From positions 2,356,001 through 2,420,000 of the forward strand of contig QUOL01000001.1 of assembly GCA_009761415.1 (NCBI GenBank): a stretch of 64,000 bases of DNA, written 5' to 3'. Under the pieces are notes generated by a model, which saw only the letters and a list, made by a program, of their open reading frames with translations, made no database searches and had not been told where the DNA came from. The position numbers were made by a program, and so were the translations under genes. Shown here one piece after another: positions 24,329 through 35,600 of this stretch (positions are counted from its first letter, which is position 1; each line of letters begins with the position of its first letter). This DNA comes from Sarcomyxa edulis (lineage: Eukaryota; Basidiomycota; Agaricomycetes; Agaricales; Mycenaceae).

Positions 24329-27300
24329 TCATTTGCGAGCATATATTACCAGTTTCATGGCTTTACCCTTACAAGAGTGTAGATCAATGTCTGCATCTAT
24401 CAAGGAACCTTCTTTCAGGCATCTAGAAGCTGTTGTTTGACCATCGTGATACCACACAGTCCCATCCTCAGATATTATCCGGGAGGTGAAATGATAGTGT
24501 CCATAGTAGACTATACCTCTCAGTCGGTAGTTCACTTTACCTCTGACAGTAGGCAGCGAAAACGAGTATGCAAGAATTGCTTCTTCAGATAATATATGAA
24601 ATGTGAAAGTATCAGGAATACGCAGAAACTCTGTAATCTTGAACAGTTTAGTCTCCACTGATTCTCCAAAACAGTTTGGGCAATTGGTTCTTAGCTGATG
24701 ACCTATCTTCCGTTTGATGAAATCAGATATAGTTGGTGCGGATCTACCTGGGTTGACCTGTGGCAAGCTCATAACATCATGGACAGTGGCTATAGATGAA
24801 TTTGGTACAACATATTCACAAATCTGACAAAAAGTCTTTGAAAAGCCAGAAGAACTAGAGTTGTTAATGACCTCTGCAATGTCTCCAACAGATGTACCCG
24901 TTGCGCCATAGGGAAATGTATTTGTGTCAGTTTTGTTTAGCTCCAGTCTTAGTTTATCTCGTACCTGTTCTAATGTGGTTTCATTCTTCAGCACCCGCTT
25001 CAATCCTTGAGACAACATTTTCAAATGGAAGCTTGCCGTTGTCCATCGCCTAGACCACTTAGTAGGGTTCTGAAACCAGATATCACACATGATAATTAAA
25101 AGGGAATCATATGCGCAACTCCAGTTAGTGTTGTCCCATATCAATCCCTTAGGACCTGGTTCATAACACATTTGAGGTAAGCCTCTTGGTTTTTTATTAC
25201 TATCTATAGTATCACAAGTGATCTCTTCATCTTGTCGTTTCCGTTTTAAGACATTAGCAAGCTTAGGTTCATCCTTGTTTAATTGAGGTGCTGGCTTGCC
25301 ACGATGTAGTATTTCCCATGCACTGTTTGTATTCACAGCAAGTAAATTCATTGGATCATTAGATGTCCATTTCAATGCATCATGCATGGACTCAGGTACA
25401 TATTGTGGGCCCTTCCATTTCTGATATGAACGTATCAGGGGATTTCTTAACTCTCCAATGATGTGGTCTGGTAATGTACCTTCATATCTCAATTTTGTAA
25501 TTTCATCTAAAATCTCTTGTTCTCTGAATTCTTGTCTAAGATAACCACTTGCTCCACTTGTGATTTTTTTGGGATCGAACCCTTGTAATATAATAGTACC
25601 TTCTGCAGTTGAACTACGAGATAGACATGTATAATAAGAGCAGTGATCTCTGCATTTGTTTAATTCAACAACATTTATTGGTCGGGTTTTCCCCTGCGCT
25701 GCATAATCAGTCATAGAAAAATTTGGCAGTACTAACACCTGGAGTCTATCAACAGTCACAGACGATCCACAGGGCAATTCACATGTGATGACTTGGGATG
25801 ATCTTGGAATAGGAACAATATTAGTGGGCAAACCAGGAATATTGATGTCTTTTGGAGGATTTGTCAATCTAACAAACAAGGTATCAAGTGCTAATTCACC
25901 TGTTGGACATTTTGTAGTTTGCCAGCCATGTACCACACCTTCCTGGCCTTTGGTAATACACAATTCTGTTGCAAAGTTATGTCTTATCATGACTGGCATT
26001 CCAATACAAAGCGATAGTTTCCCAGGTATATGTTGACTTGATGCATGTCCAGATGCCCACAAGGCAGCTTGAAGTTTGGGATCAATTTCACGAGCGGCTT
26101 TAAGTTTTGTACGTGAAGTCTTGCCTTTATCTACCTTTGAAACCCTAACATTGAGTTTGTCAGCAGAATAAAAATCTGTCAGGTCTTGTACGGTATCAGT
26201 AGCAAACCTATGTATTCCTAATTCATTTAATCTGTCCTTTTGTACATTCCAGCCTGTAATAACAGATACATTTCTATATTGTTTCTGAGAGACATGTCTT
26301 TGTCCAGGTTCACCACTAGATATTAAGGTACGTAAAAATGTAATATCATCGGCAGTACATGCTGCATATCTCATATTGATCAATGCCTTGCGTAAATTGG
26401 CATCTTCTTCTGTTTGGGATTTCTGTCTCATGTTTTGTCGCAGTATAACAACTGTTGTTACCTGATGCCACAATACCTTTCCTATAACAGCTTCTTGTAT
26501 ACTGACAGACATCATTGAATTCCGTTGAGTTCCTACGGATCCACTGTACAATGATCCTCCACTACCGACTGGTGGTAATTGAGCAAAATCTCCTGCAAAT
26601 ATAAAATTCAATCCTCCGAACGGAATGCCATGAACATTCAACGCCAAGGCAAGCTGTACACTGATCATATATAGTTCACGGCAAGATACCATGGAAACTT
26701 CATCCAAAAATATATATTCTACACCTTGCAAACGTTCCCGTACTTGAGCTATAGAGGAGGATGCATTTCTGACCCCATCTGTTCCACTCCCAGTTCGAAC
26801 ACCAAACACTGAATGATATGTTGACCCATTCAACAAAGCTGCTGCAGTACCAGTGGGTGCAACAACAATGAAGCGGTGAGACTCTTTGCGTTCATTAAAA
26901 AAGTGAATCAATGACAATATCACACGTGATTTTCCAGTTCCTCCCATACCTCCTAGATACATCTTCAGTTGCTTGACATTTGGAGACGCTGCATGGTTTG
27001 CAACTAGGCGAAAAGCTCTTTCTTGTTCTTCATTGAGCATAAATTTAGTAGCAGTGTCGTCTATCAACTGTTGAGTTTCAGCCTGCTCAGCCTTGAAATT
27101 CCTATTGAAGTACGAAGCATCTAGTATTTTGACATCATCTGGTATTCTTTCCGTCGAAGAAGCATTGACCACATCTTCTTGATTTACTGGTAAATTTTTA
27201 ATTCTCTCTTTAAGTAAAGCTTGTCTTTCTTCTTGCACAACTGCTTTCCATTTACTGGAGGGTTGATATGTTTCAGATTGGAATACAGTAGTGTCTATTG

Positions 27301-30300
27301 GATCGATGCCATCAGAACTAGGTTTTAACCAGCCTGCCCGTCTTGCAATTTGTTCAATAGCCTTCATATCTGCTAGTTGTCTGGAAAACTTTGATCCAGG
27401 TGTCATGTATTCTTCAGTTGTAGTAGTTCCTGAATCACCATCTGCTAGAAAATCATCCATGCCAAAATGTGTTCCACTCATGTCATTGAGGGCATCATCA
27501 CCATCTCCAAATAAATGGTGGCCTTGTCCCGTGTTCTGTTTGTCTTTGGATTTCATCTTCATATTTGCATGGTAATCATCACGGGCGTCATTGCATTCGT
27601 ACCTGATATTGAAGTTGCTGATTAATTCGTTCTGATGTTGTGTGAACGGATGTGTAACAAATGCATGATCCCAAGACTGCATTTCTCTTTTCAGAGTTGT
27701 ACCAGATCGCCACGGCTTAAATAGTGTAAGCATTGTGCAACAATAGTATTCACGATCGCCCTGGTCACATCTTGGCAATGAACCACCAACAAAGTTCGGC
27801 ACTACATTGCGTCTAGTTTTCCGACATACAACCGCATGTGTATAATATTGAGGATGACTATCAGAAAATGCATATCTTTTACATCTGGAAGAGTTTTTAT
27901 TTTGATCATTATACCAGTCATCTACCACATCATCATCGTAGTCTTGGTACGGATCATCTTCAGTTGACATATAATATTCTTCATACTCATCATCTTCGAG
28001 TTCACTGTCCAATATTACTGTATCATCATCAGAGGAACTTCCCATATCACTCTGCTCATCGAGAGATGAGCGAAATTCATCCATTTCAGTTCGAGATCTT
28101 TTCTTCTTATCTGAAGTTTGTATCCATTCATATAATGACATGGTCTCATATCTTTCCGGCCGATAGACATAATCATCAACTATAGAAGATCCCACATAGG
28201 TTTTACCTTCCTTTTTGACAACGACCTTGTCTATATGAACATTAGTTATTTCTGAACCCTCTTGTTCCTCATCGTCTTCTGCCCATGATTGCATCACCTT
28301 GCCCACATAACTCTTCCACCAGAAAACAACAAAATTATGGCCTGTGTAGTGATCAGGATTACCCAACAAAAACATTGATGCCATTGGGCTCCCAATTTCT
28401 AGTTTTGAAGTCAATGAATTCACAATTTGGAGCATTAGACGACGTGCAACCTCTTTACGACTTGAAGTACCAGACATGGCATCTGTGTTCTTTTCAAAAA
28501 TGTGTTTGACAGCAGCAAAAACCTGATATGTTTTGAGACTTTGTTTAGTAACATAATCAGATATATAAGCCACGATAGCCTTGATAGCAGTCCCAGATAG
28601 TAAGCTAGTAACATCAGAGTTACATCTTAGGAGATAAGTCACCAAAGGAGTCAGGGTATTGATCATCGACTCCAGTTTTTTTACATGTAGGTACCCATCT
28701 TTTGGATCTACAGTTGACACATCAAAGATATCTCTGGGAAACCTTGCAGAACAACTACCATCTGGCTTTGTACAACCTTTAACCTCAAACTGTGCAGCTT
28801 TTTTGCGAGGTTTCTTTCCACCAGGTTTAAGTTCGGCCATGCTTGGACCGTTGACATCAGAAGCGTCTCGACAAGTATGTACATTAGAACGGAACATCAA
28901 GTCGTCAACAGTGTCTTGGAATCTACTCCGCCATGATATCAATTTGGCACACTCTGAACAATCCACACATGCATCTTCTTTACAACCAGTCGGTGGCATT
29001 TCAGGCAATGTTTGAGTCGGATTTTTGTAATCGGGATAAGGTAATGGCAATTTAGGCTCAATTATCTTATGAATACCTTTAGATGAAGGAGGTACATATG
29101 GAACTTTGTTCTTGATATCAGCCATAGTACCAGTCAAAAACTCTCCGACATGAACACTCTCAAGATATGCAATCATTTCCTTTTGGAAAGGAGAGTCTTG
29201 ATCCATCAAGCGGCGTCTGATTTCTTGTGGAGAAAGAGCACCTCGTATCCACAATAATAGATGCAAATGAAGTGTCAGTCTGCCTTGTTGTTCAACAGTC
29301 CCATAATATCCAGATGTTTTACCGTAAATTCCTGGGTGGTCTTCGTCTACACCTAGTACATGTTTTATAAACATACGTACCATGAAATCAAAGAATCTAG
29401 CTGCTGCCACTGGATTTCTTGCTACAAGCAAGTTTCTATCATCTGCAGCACGTAAGTCTGGCTTGAATGCCATTTTGGAATCTGCAAAGTACAGACATAT
29501 TGGGTGACAATTGTCTGCTGGAGAAAACGTGATAAACCAAGAAGGAGCACCAAGAAAAGATATAAGCGACCATATTTCGTTTCTCATATACTTCTTAGAT
29601 GTAAGAGATCCTTTCACATGGCCTCCCACATGATCTAAATCTTCAAGTAAGTTGAAACAAGCTTGCTCTTGTGAAGTTTCTGGCTTAACACGTTCACCAC
29701 CAATCATTCTAGTTGCAAGGTCTGTCAGAACATCAGGATTGACACTTAACAATCGATCAGAAATGTGAGAAAAATTTTGACGTTTAGCTAAGATTATACT
29801 TCCAGTCACTCCCCCTTTGATTTGCTCATGATTGAATGCTACCATTGGAAAATACAAATCCATCTGGAATCTCTTATCATGATGCATCAATAGATGTTTC
29901 TTTTGTGCAGCTTCACCCATCTTCTTGAGTATGAATTCATTTCCAATGCCTCCTAATCCATATGGGAATAACCACGGAAACATTTGAGGATAAGCTTGTG
30001 GATTATCGTACATTGACTGTGGTGTAGCAGAATGTCCTATACCTAATGTGTGTCCGTCTTTAGCAAGATGATCAAGAGCTCGGATTTTGATTGCATTCAT
30101 AGATAGATTTTCATACTCATCACCTGTAAGTCCATGTACAGTAAACGTACAAGGACCTGTTTGAGTACCTTCTTCAATCTCATTGTCGTGAGAACTCATA
30201 GCATCAGGTAGCTTGTTAGAAAACACACTTTCTTCCACCAATTTGCAATCAACCGTTACAGGTACACCACTTAAAGGGTAGGACTCTAGATTTTCTTGCG

Positions 30301-32317
30301 AAATAATTAGGTCTGCATAATCTCCGTGGTTTAACTTCAACCATTCCAGCGCTATTCCAACCTTGTTTCTTCTTACCAACATAGGTGTCCTTTTGAAATC
30401 CTCTTCCGTTGGTTGAGCAGAACCTGTATAGATAAAAGCCAACACCTCATCGAGTTCTGCATGACTAGGTGGCAAGATCTGATATACTTTGAGAGTTGGG
30501 TTTGAATACATTATGCAATTTGCTGACATTTTTACTCTGCCAGACGAAACTCTCATCAGGCATTTATTGTGACGGACTCGGGCTATCAATATACGCTCAG
30601 CAAATGTCAAGCCTCGCAGTTCATCTGGGATTGCACCCACCCATAAGCCATTCGCAAGTGCATGAGTTGGCATATTACCGTCCCTGATGCTTCCTTCACA
30701 TATAACACATATATGGCTACAGGTATCATCGAGAATGGGTCCAGTCATCTCTGTTATAGGTTCATCTGAAGACTGTCGTGTCAACCGAGTAACCCCAGGG
30801 ACCTCCAGCAAGCTCAAGTCAATATTCAAGGTAGATAAGAGAGTTAACTCTGTCATAGGAGTCAGCTGTCCACATACAGCGCATCCAGTCTCCATGAACA
30901 TGTCGGGGGCTGTATCAGCGCAAAAGTTAGAAATCACATTCTCCGATAGCTTATCAGACAATGGTGGAGGAGGAAATCTTGTGATTCTAATCTTTCTATT
31001 CAATCTTTTCTTAGTGAGACGTCGTTCGGTTTGCTTGTTTTTCTGTTTGTTTTCATACGCTGAACTATAGACAGGTTTTTTCTTTTTGGAATTTCGTTTC
31101 TTATCATAATTGGCTTGTGTCTCAGTTCTGGTAGTTGTTTTTATTGGTTCAAACATTGACACAAATGGTTCACATGCAGTACACTCGTGATTATTGAGAG
31201 CACCTCTTAACACCGGCAGGGTTGACATTGCTAGAACAGGGATTTTATGACACTTACACAGTGTGAACAGCTCCTTTTTAGGAAGAGAATTTATCAAAGT
31301 GTTGATCGGCACCATGCAAGCCAGGTGTACTGGATGTACAAGAAGATGTGTAAGCGACTCTGGTTGAGTCATGTAGCCACTAAACTTGTATTTCATTGAG
31401 TTTTCTTCACATAGAACAGTATCATCAATTACATAAGGCTTGATGTTGTCGACTGGCCATAGTTTCAAGCCTCTTGCCGATGCACCCCCTTTGTCATATG
31501 GTGCTCTGAATATTTCACACCCTCTTGAGTCATTGTCCACATTCATGCCTCCATATAGAATGATATATACAGCAATAATAGCATATATAAGGATCCTCAA
31601 TCTGCGGAGTCGATAATGTAAGGAGAATATAGCAACCCCAACTTTGTACCATAACTTAATAAGAAATACTTTGAAATCATGGGCAAGGAATGTATTTCTC
31701 ATACTAGTTAATCTCAATAGTTCACATTCAGTGACAATCTGTCTCAGGTCTTTCAGGTAGACATAACTACCTGACCCAATGTATTGTAGCCCATTAGTCA
31801 TAAAGACGCAAAAAATGGAACGACACACCATACATCCATGCAAAATACAGTGTAGGAAGTAATGTACTACAGACACAACATACTCGTGTCCGGTGTTAGA
31901 ATAAGATAATGGATAAATCCAATCAAAAGTACATGGCTTGTGTAACTGTGAATCATACGCCAAACATGTGGGTATAGCAAGTTCTTTGCCAATCAAAGTG
32001 ATCGATAATAATGTTTTTGTTTCTGCACTTGGCATATTTGGATCTGATGACTTTCGTCTAGCAAGTTCTTTGCCAATCAAGTAGTTATTGGAAGATAGCT
32101 CCACATGTGACAAAAGTAATTGGCTGGTCAAAGAGGATTCTCTGACAATGGATTGATTTGAGCTGTTGTTTTCTGCCTCAGATATCACAGACAAAGTACG
32201 AGAAGTATGATATGGTATTCTAGATGGATGGTTCTCGAGAAGAGCAAACAATGACAAAACAATAACGACAGTCAATGCAACTGGTGTGAGTGGCCTCAGA
32301 CGCATATCAGATAGCAA
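24329..32317 (-). CDS. Helitron Rep-helicase with C-terminal cysteine-peptidase-like domain (2662 codons, uninterrupted)
   Basis: Rolling-circle transposase. Visible order: Cys-rich N-terminal motif CKCHKIPVL...CTACEPF (about residues 355-385), a DUF6570-like region with NGLWVGAIPDELRGLTFAER (about 565), the Helitron-like Rep domain with the metal-binding motif LHLHLLLWIRG (about 1015) and the tyrosine motif AYISDYVTK (about 1250), TLKREMQSWDHAF (about 1540), then a PIF1-type helicase with Walker A GGMGGTGKSR (about 1790), Walker B YIFLDEVSMVS (about 1870) and a C-terminal motif YYTCLSRSSTAEGTII. A last domain carries NWSCAYDSLL (about 2400) and YYGHYHFTSRI...WYHDG (about 2605), resembling the Cys and His boxes of ubiquitin-specific peptidases. 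The first 334 residues resemble nothing known and include two hydrophobic stretches; the conserved part could start at the internal Met at 31313-31315. No stop or frameshift is seen. Confidence 0.88.
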   Translation of the reverse strand: MLSDMRLRPLTPVALTVVIVLSLFALLENHPSRIPYHTSRTLSVISEAENNSSNQSIVRESSLTSQLLLSHVELSSNNYLIGKELARRKSSDPNMPSAETKTLLSITLIGKELAIPTCLAYDSQLHKPCTFDWIYPLSYSNTGHEYVVSVVHYFLHCILHGCMVCRSIFCVFMTNGLQYIGSGSYVYLKDLRQIVTECELLRLTSMRNTFLAHDFKVFLIKLWYKVGVAIFSLHYRLRRLRILIYAIIAVYIILYGGMNVDNDSRGCEIFRAPYDKGGASARGLKLWPVDNIKPYVIDDTVLCEENSMKYKFSGYMTQPESLTHLLVHPVHLACMVPINTLINSLPKKELFTLCKCHKIPVLAMSTLPVLRGALNNHECTACEPFVSMFEPIKTTTRTETQANYDKKRNSKKKKPVYSSAYENKQKNKQTERRLTKKRLNRKIRITRFPPPPLSDKLSENVISNFCADTAPDMFMETGCAVCGQLTPMTELTLLSTLNIDLSLLEVPGVTRLTRQSSDEPITEMTGPILDDTCSHICVICEGSIRDGNMPTHALANGLWVGAIPDELRGLTFAERILIARVRHNKCLMRVSSGRVKMSANCIMYSNPTLKVYQILPPSHAELDEVLAFIYTGSAQPTEEDFKRTPMLVRRNKVGIALEWLKLNHGDYADLIISQENLESYPLSGVPVTVDCKLVEESVFSNKLPDAMSSHDNEIEEGTQTGPCTFTVHGLTGDEYENLSMNAIKIRALDHLAKDGHTLGIGHSATPQSMYDNPQAYPQMFPWLFPYGLGGIGNEFILKKMGEAAQKKHLLMHHDKRFQMDLYFPMVAFNHEQIKGGVTGSIILAKRQNFSHISDRLLSVNPDVLTDLATRMIGGERVKPETSQEQACFNLLEDLDHVGGHVKGSLTSKKYMRNEIWSLISFLGAPSWFITFSPADNCHPICLYFADSKMAFKPDLRAADDRNLLVARNPVAAARFFDFMVRMFIKHVLGVDEDHPGIYGKTSGYYGTVEQQGRLTLHLHLLLWIRGALSPQEIRRRLMDQDSPFQKEMIAYLESVHVGEFLTGTMADIKNKVPYVPPSSKGIHKIIEPKLPLPYPDYKNPTQTLPEMPPTGCKEDACVDCSECAKLISWRSRFQDTVDDLMFRSNVHTCRDASDVNGPSMAELKPGGKKPRKKAAQFEVKGCTKPDGSCSARFPRDIFDVSTVDPKDGYLHVKKLESMINTLTPLVTYLLRCNSDVTSLLSGTAIKAIVAYISDYVTKQSLKTYQVFAAVKHIFEKNTDAMSGTSSRKEVARRLMLQIVNSLTSKLEIGSPMASMFLLGNPDHYTGHNFVVFWWKSYVGKVMQSWAEDDEEQEGSEITNVHIDKVVVKKEGKTYVGSSIVDDYVYRPERYETMSLYEWIQTSDKKKRSRTEMDEFRSSLDEQSDMGSSSDDDTVILDSELEDDEYEEYYMSTEDDPYQDYDDDVVDDWYNDQNKNSSRCKRYAFSDSHPQYYTHAVVCRKTRRNVVPNFVGGSLPRCDQGDREYYCCTMLTLFKPWRSGTTLKREMQSWDHAFVTHPFTQHQNELISNFNIRYECNDARDDYHANMKMKSKDKQNTGQGHHLFGDGDDALNDMSGTHFGMDDFLADGDSGTTTTEEYMTPGSKFSRQLADMKAIEQIARRAGWLKPSSDGIDPIDTTVFQSETYQPSSKWKAVVQEERQALLKERIKNLPVNQEDVVNASSTERIPDDVKILDASYFNRNFKAEQAETQQLIDDTATKFMLNEEQERAFRLVANHAASPNVKQLKMYLGGMGGTGKSRVILSLIHFFNERKESHRFIVVAPTGTAAALLNGSTYHSVFGVRTGSGTDGVRNASSSIAQVRERLQGVEYIFLDEVSMVSCRELYMISVQLALALNVHGIPFGGLNFIFAGDFAQLPPVGSGGSLYSGSVGTQRNSMMSVSIQEAVIGKVLWHQVTTVVILRQNMRQKSQTEEDANLRKALINMRYAACTADDITFLRTLISSGEPGQRHVSQKQYRNVSVITGWNVQKDRLNELGIHRFATDTVQDLTDFYSADKLNVRVSKVDKGKTSRTKLKAAREIDPKLQAALWASGHASSQHIPGKLSLCIGMPVMIRHNFATELCITKGQEGVVHGWQTTKCPTGELALDTLFVRLTNPPKDINIPGLPTNIVPIPRSSQVITCELPCGSSVTVDRLQVLVLPNFSMTDYAAQGKTRPINVVELNKCRDHCSYYTCLSRSSTAEGTIILQGFDPKKITSGASGYLRQEFREQEILDEITKLRYEGTLPDHIIGELRNPLIRSYQKWKGPQYVPESMHDALKWTSNDPMNLLAVNTNSAWEILHRGKPAPQLNKDEPKLANVLKRKRQDEEITCDTIDSNKKPRGLPQMCYEPGPKGLIWDNTNWSCAYDSLLIIMCDIWFQNPTKWSRRWTTASFHLKMLSQGLKRVLKNETTLEQVRDKLRLELNKTDTNTFPYGATGTSVGDIAEVINNSSSSGFSKTFCQICEYVVPNSSIATVHDVMSLPQVNPGRSAPTISDFIKRKIGHQLRTNCPNCFGESVETKLFKITEFLRIPDTFTFHILSEEAILAYSFSLPTVRGKVNYRLRGIVYYGHYHFTSRIISEDGTVWYHDGQTTASRCLKEGSLIDADIDLHSCKGKAMKLVIYARK
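31975..32080. repeat. 22-bp direct repeat inside the Helitron 5' region
   Basis: TAGCAAGTTCTTTGCCAATCAA occurs at 31975-31996 and 32059-32080 (minus strand codes LIGKELA twice). It lies in the part of the frame without recognisable domains. Confidence 0.7.
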
Positions 32318-32384
32318 TGCTGCCGAAAGTTCAGAAGAAAATGATGATGGGAGTCCGAAAGAACCCTCATTTAGTCTGGACTTT

Positions 32385-32393
32385 CCTTATATA
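32385..32393 (-). promoter_or_regulatory. TATA box upstream of the Helitron frame
   Basis: TATATAAGG on the minus strand, about 68 bases before the first ATG at 32317. Confidence 0.45.
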
Positions 32394-32509
32394 CCCGAGT
32401 AAGTGGGAAGCTCTTGGTAAATAAGTAACAGCACATAACACTGCCACCCAAGTGCGAATCGACTCCGCTGGACAATGGCCAATAGTAGTTGTCCAAAGAT
32501 TACATTATT

Positions 32510-32600
32510 CAAATAGTACAAGTATATATCAAGCCATCTTTAACTAATCGACAAATAGTACAAGTACATATCAAGCCATCTTTAACTAATCGACAAATAG
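32510..32600. repeat. 42-bp tandem repeat (about 2.2 copies)
   Basis: Units begin CAAATAGTACAAGTA at 32510 and 32552, with a partial third unit at 32594. The first two differ at one visible base. The right end overlaps the stop codon (32586-32588) of the neighbouring minus-strand gene. Confidence 0.85.
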
Positions 32601-35600
32601 AAACCCAAGACGATGCGCCCTGGAGCATTTGCACAACAATGCTTCCAAACCAAGATTATCGAAGCTAATGTCCGACCTTTCGGCGGGTGAAGTATGGTCT
32701 TCGATGAATGCCTTCGCCTTGATGAGACCTTCCAGACAGTCTGATGCCTGAGCCCGTTTAGGCCCCTTTTCAGTCATCTCCCGTGCTGGTATCAGACCAA
32801 GCAACTCTAACCCCCGAACAGCGCCTCGGTTGATTTTGCTGATAATATCGGCAACGTCTTCTATGGAAGGATGGTCGACTATGCCAGCGTAGCAGTAGTC
32901 GGCCGCCAAAAGGAATGCGGTAAGTGGGCCGACCTCCATGAACCGCTTTCGTGGGCGAGATGCTAGAAAGTATTTGTAACAATCCACGAAAGAAACGTTA
33001 CCATGTCCCACGAAGTCTGTCCAAGGTTGGGGTAATACGGTTGCGTCCCAATATCCAGCCGCAAGTCTAGGATGACGTGCGTAATTGGGGTTGCCGTAGG
33101 CCGATACATTGACCATATAAGATGGTGCTAGATGTGAATGGGTATCTACCTCTTCGTTCCATTCCGACACGCTGTTGAATAGCATAGTCCCCGACCTCGA
33201 GAATGTGGTGTTGAACGTAATGCCTCGCATGATTAATGCACTGAACAATCCTTGTCTAGAACGAACGACGTCGTCAGAGAATGGGCTATTCTTGCCGGAA
33301 AATCGATGTCGCGTGGGAGCATATTCGCGAAAGGGAAACAAATGGTCGCGAGATAGATGTACAGCACGCTGCAATGGCGTCATGCATTTAATGACCAGAG
33401 GTGGCCGGCCGGGTAGTAATGGCATGAGATTCTGAAGATAGGCCAACAGGTACCCCAACTTCCCAGTTGGTCCTTCTACGGTGGGATAGGTGATACGCTT
33501 GGTAGTAGGGTTGATGTATCTGATGATACTGTCTCTGTCATCGGTGAATGAGGCGATGTGTCGTGCGATCAACAGGAGAGAGTCTCGATGAGGCGATAGT
33601 GCAGAACACAAAGGGTGTGCCGTCAACTCCTCGACGAACGCGTCGAAAATACCAGGAGAAAGGGACGACGGAGTGAATGACGGGGCAGTTGACAGTACCA
33701 TCTTGCGAATATTGCCGTACGCCGCCCAGACAGACTCGAGGAGGAGCGCCTCCGGTCCACAGTTGGTGATCATCACCATCACGAACCACGATTTAAGTCG
33801 ATGGGTCAAATAAGGCGGGAAACCCAGCCAACATTGTACAATGTCGATCGTGAGCTTGAGAGTTGCTGTGTTTTCTTGTTCAGGACTGAGGTAGTTGTTA
33901 CGCGAGACGGAATAATGGTAAACGTCTCCCGGCAGAAGGTCGGAAAAATGGGAAGGATAGACGTCTCGGGATTTGATCCTGCTCTGTATCATGAGACGGA
34001 GCTGTTTGACTAGCCGTACTATCCAGCTATCTGGAACGACCTCGCCGGCTAAGATTTTGTTCGTCATGGATACACACTGCACATTTAGCCAATTCCACGC
34101 AGTGTATACGGCGAGCATGACGTCTCGACGAAGGCAACGGTTTGCGATGGCATTTTCAGCGACTCGAGTAATCTGCGCGTCCAAGACAGGCCAAAGAGAA
34201 TTGATGACACGAGTTGCGTCGACAGACGTAGGATTGTCGGATATTCTGGCCATGAATTGCCGAACGAAGGCGGTATATTCAGTTATGGGGACTGTGGTCT
34301 TGGAAAGCCTTGCACCGGATATGCACGCTTTCTCCACGGAGCGAAGTTCGAAGTTTATGTGAGTCAGTGTGAACTTGTTCAGCAATGGGATGTCTGAAAC
34401 AAGATGACAGTGAGCCAACCAGGCAACGAACATATTTCGATTACAAACACATACTAGATACAATATCATTGGTAGCTACAACCATGTCCATCCCGGTATC
34501 GTCAAGTCCGGAGTCGTCGAAATCGATGTCTGACGGTACACAATTGAGTGACACGACACAGGCTAGATATAAATTAGACTGACCAGACATAACTCGGTCA
34601 TAGGATACCAACTCTGTACGCTCGTTGTGCAAACCACCACTAGTATCCCCTGATAGCGATCATTAACGCAACACTATAACGGAGACAGGTCGACGAGGTA
34701 CATACCATGACCGAGATGGTGCGGTGTACGTTCACTCGGGGGACATTCATCGAGGTCGCTCGACGGTACGATTTCTCCTGTGACAAGGAATTCAGCTCAT
34801 TATCTTCACAGAAATTGCTCACACAGTGGTACCATTTGAGATATCACTCTGAACGATAAACCTCTTCCGTGGCCTTTGGACGCGTCTGTGTAATTTGGCT
34901 GTTGTAACAATACAATGAGTCGTCAATTTCACGCCGTTGAACTACAACACGTACCATTCGCATAGGTATCATTGCGACCCTGTAGTTCCTCCATCTCTTC
35001 GTCAGCATCGCTCGAAGGTACGACTTCGTCAGCTATTATTTTTGAGTGATTAGTTGCAATGAGACGAACGAACGTGAGACTTACCGGGAGGTACGTTCCT
35101 ACGTCCCGTATCCTTCTTCATAGACCGAGAAGGTTCGGAGACCTTTTCTCGCGGAACTGTGGCAATAGCAGCTGCATATATACGCGTGAAAAACACTGTA
35201 AGGGATAGGTACGAATTATAGATACCAGATTGAACTTCGTCGGAGTCTTCCGCATGTGTCGACGAGACGGTCGCATTACTTTTCTTCTTTGAACGCTTTG
35301 CCCTCTTGTTTGATTTGGTAACACCGATGTTCACTGCAAAAAATGAACATGAGTAGCCGCTATCGATTACAAAAAAAGTCACATACATTTACGCTTAGTT
35401 GCGACTAAAGCTATCATGAAAGGAGACCTGTGAGAAGGGATTCCCAAGCGACAATTGATACGACTTACTAGGCATTCGAACAGGCCGTTCGCCTTTGTAT
35501 AAGTCTATATCTGCATCCGCTGCCTTCTTAGTCTTTCTCTCCCGTTGCGACCTATCGGTGATATATCCAGCATCCTCCTTGTCACACCCGGCGGGACGGA

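Larger units (their letters stand above)
24261..32400 (-). mobile_element. Autonomous Helitron (rolling-circle transposon), ends approximate
   Basis: The region is occupied by a single very large Helitron frame on the minus strand. It is clearly more A/T-rich than the genes on either side. The ends are not proven. On the minus strand a short palindrome (24275-24290) stands about 8 bases before CTAA at about 24264, as expected for a Helitron 3' terminus, but the base that follows is G rather than the expected T. No 5' TC terminus could be fixed on the right. Confidence 0.6.

Noticed and set aside
32586..34469. Treating the 627-codon frame as a separate gene starting MILYLVCVCNRN.
   Set aside because: The first 26 codons match an intron (GTATGTGTTTG to TTTCAG), and the exon joins in frame to an upstream acidic exon. 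A separate gene cannot be fully excluded.
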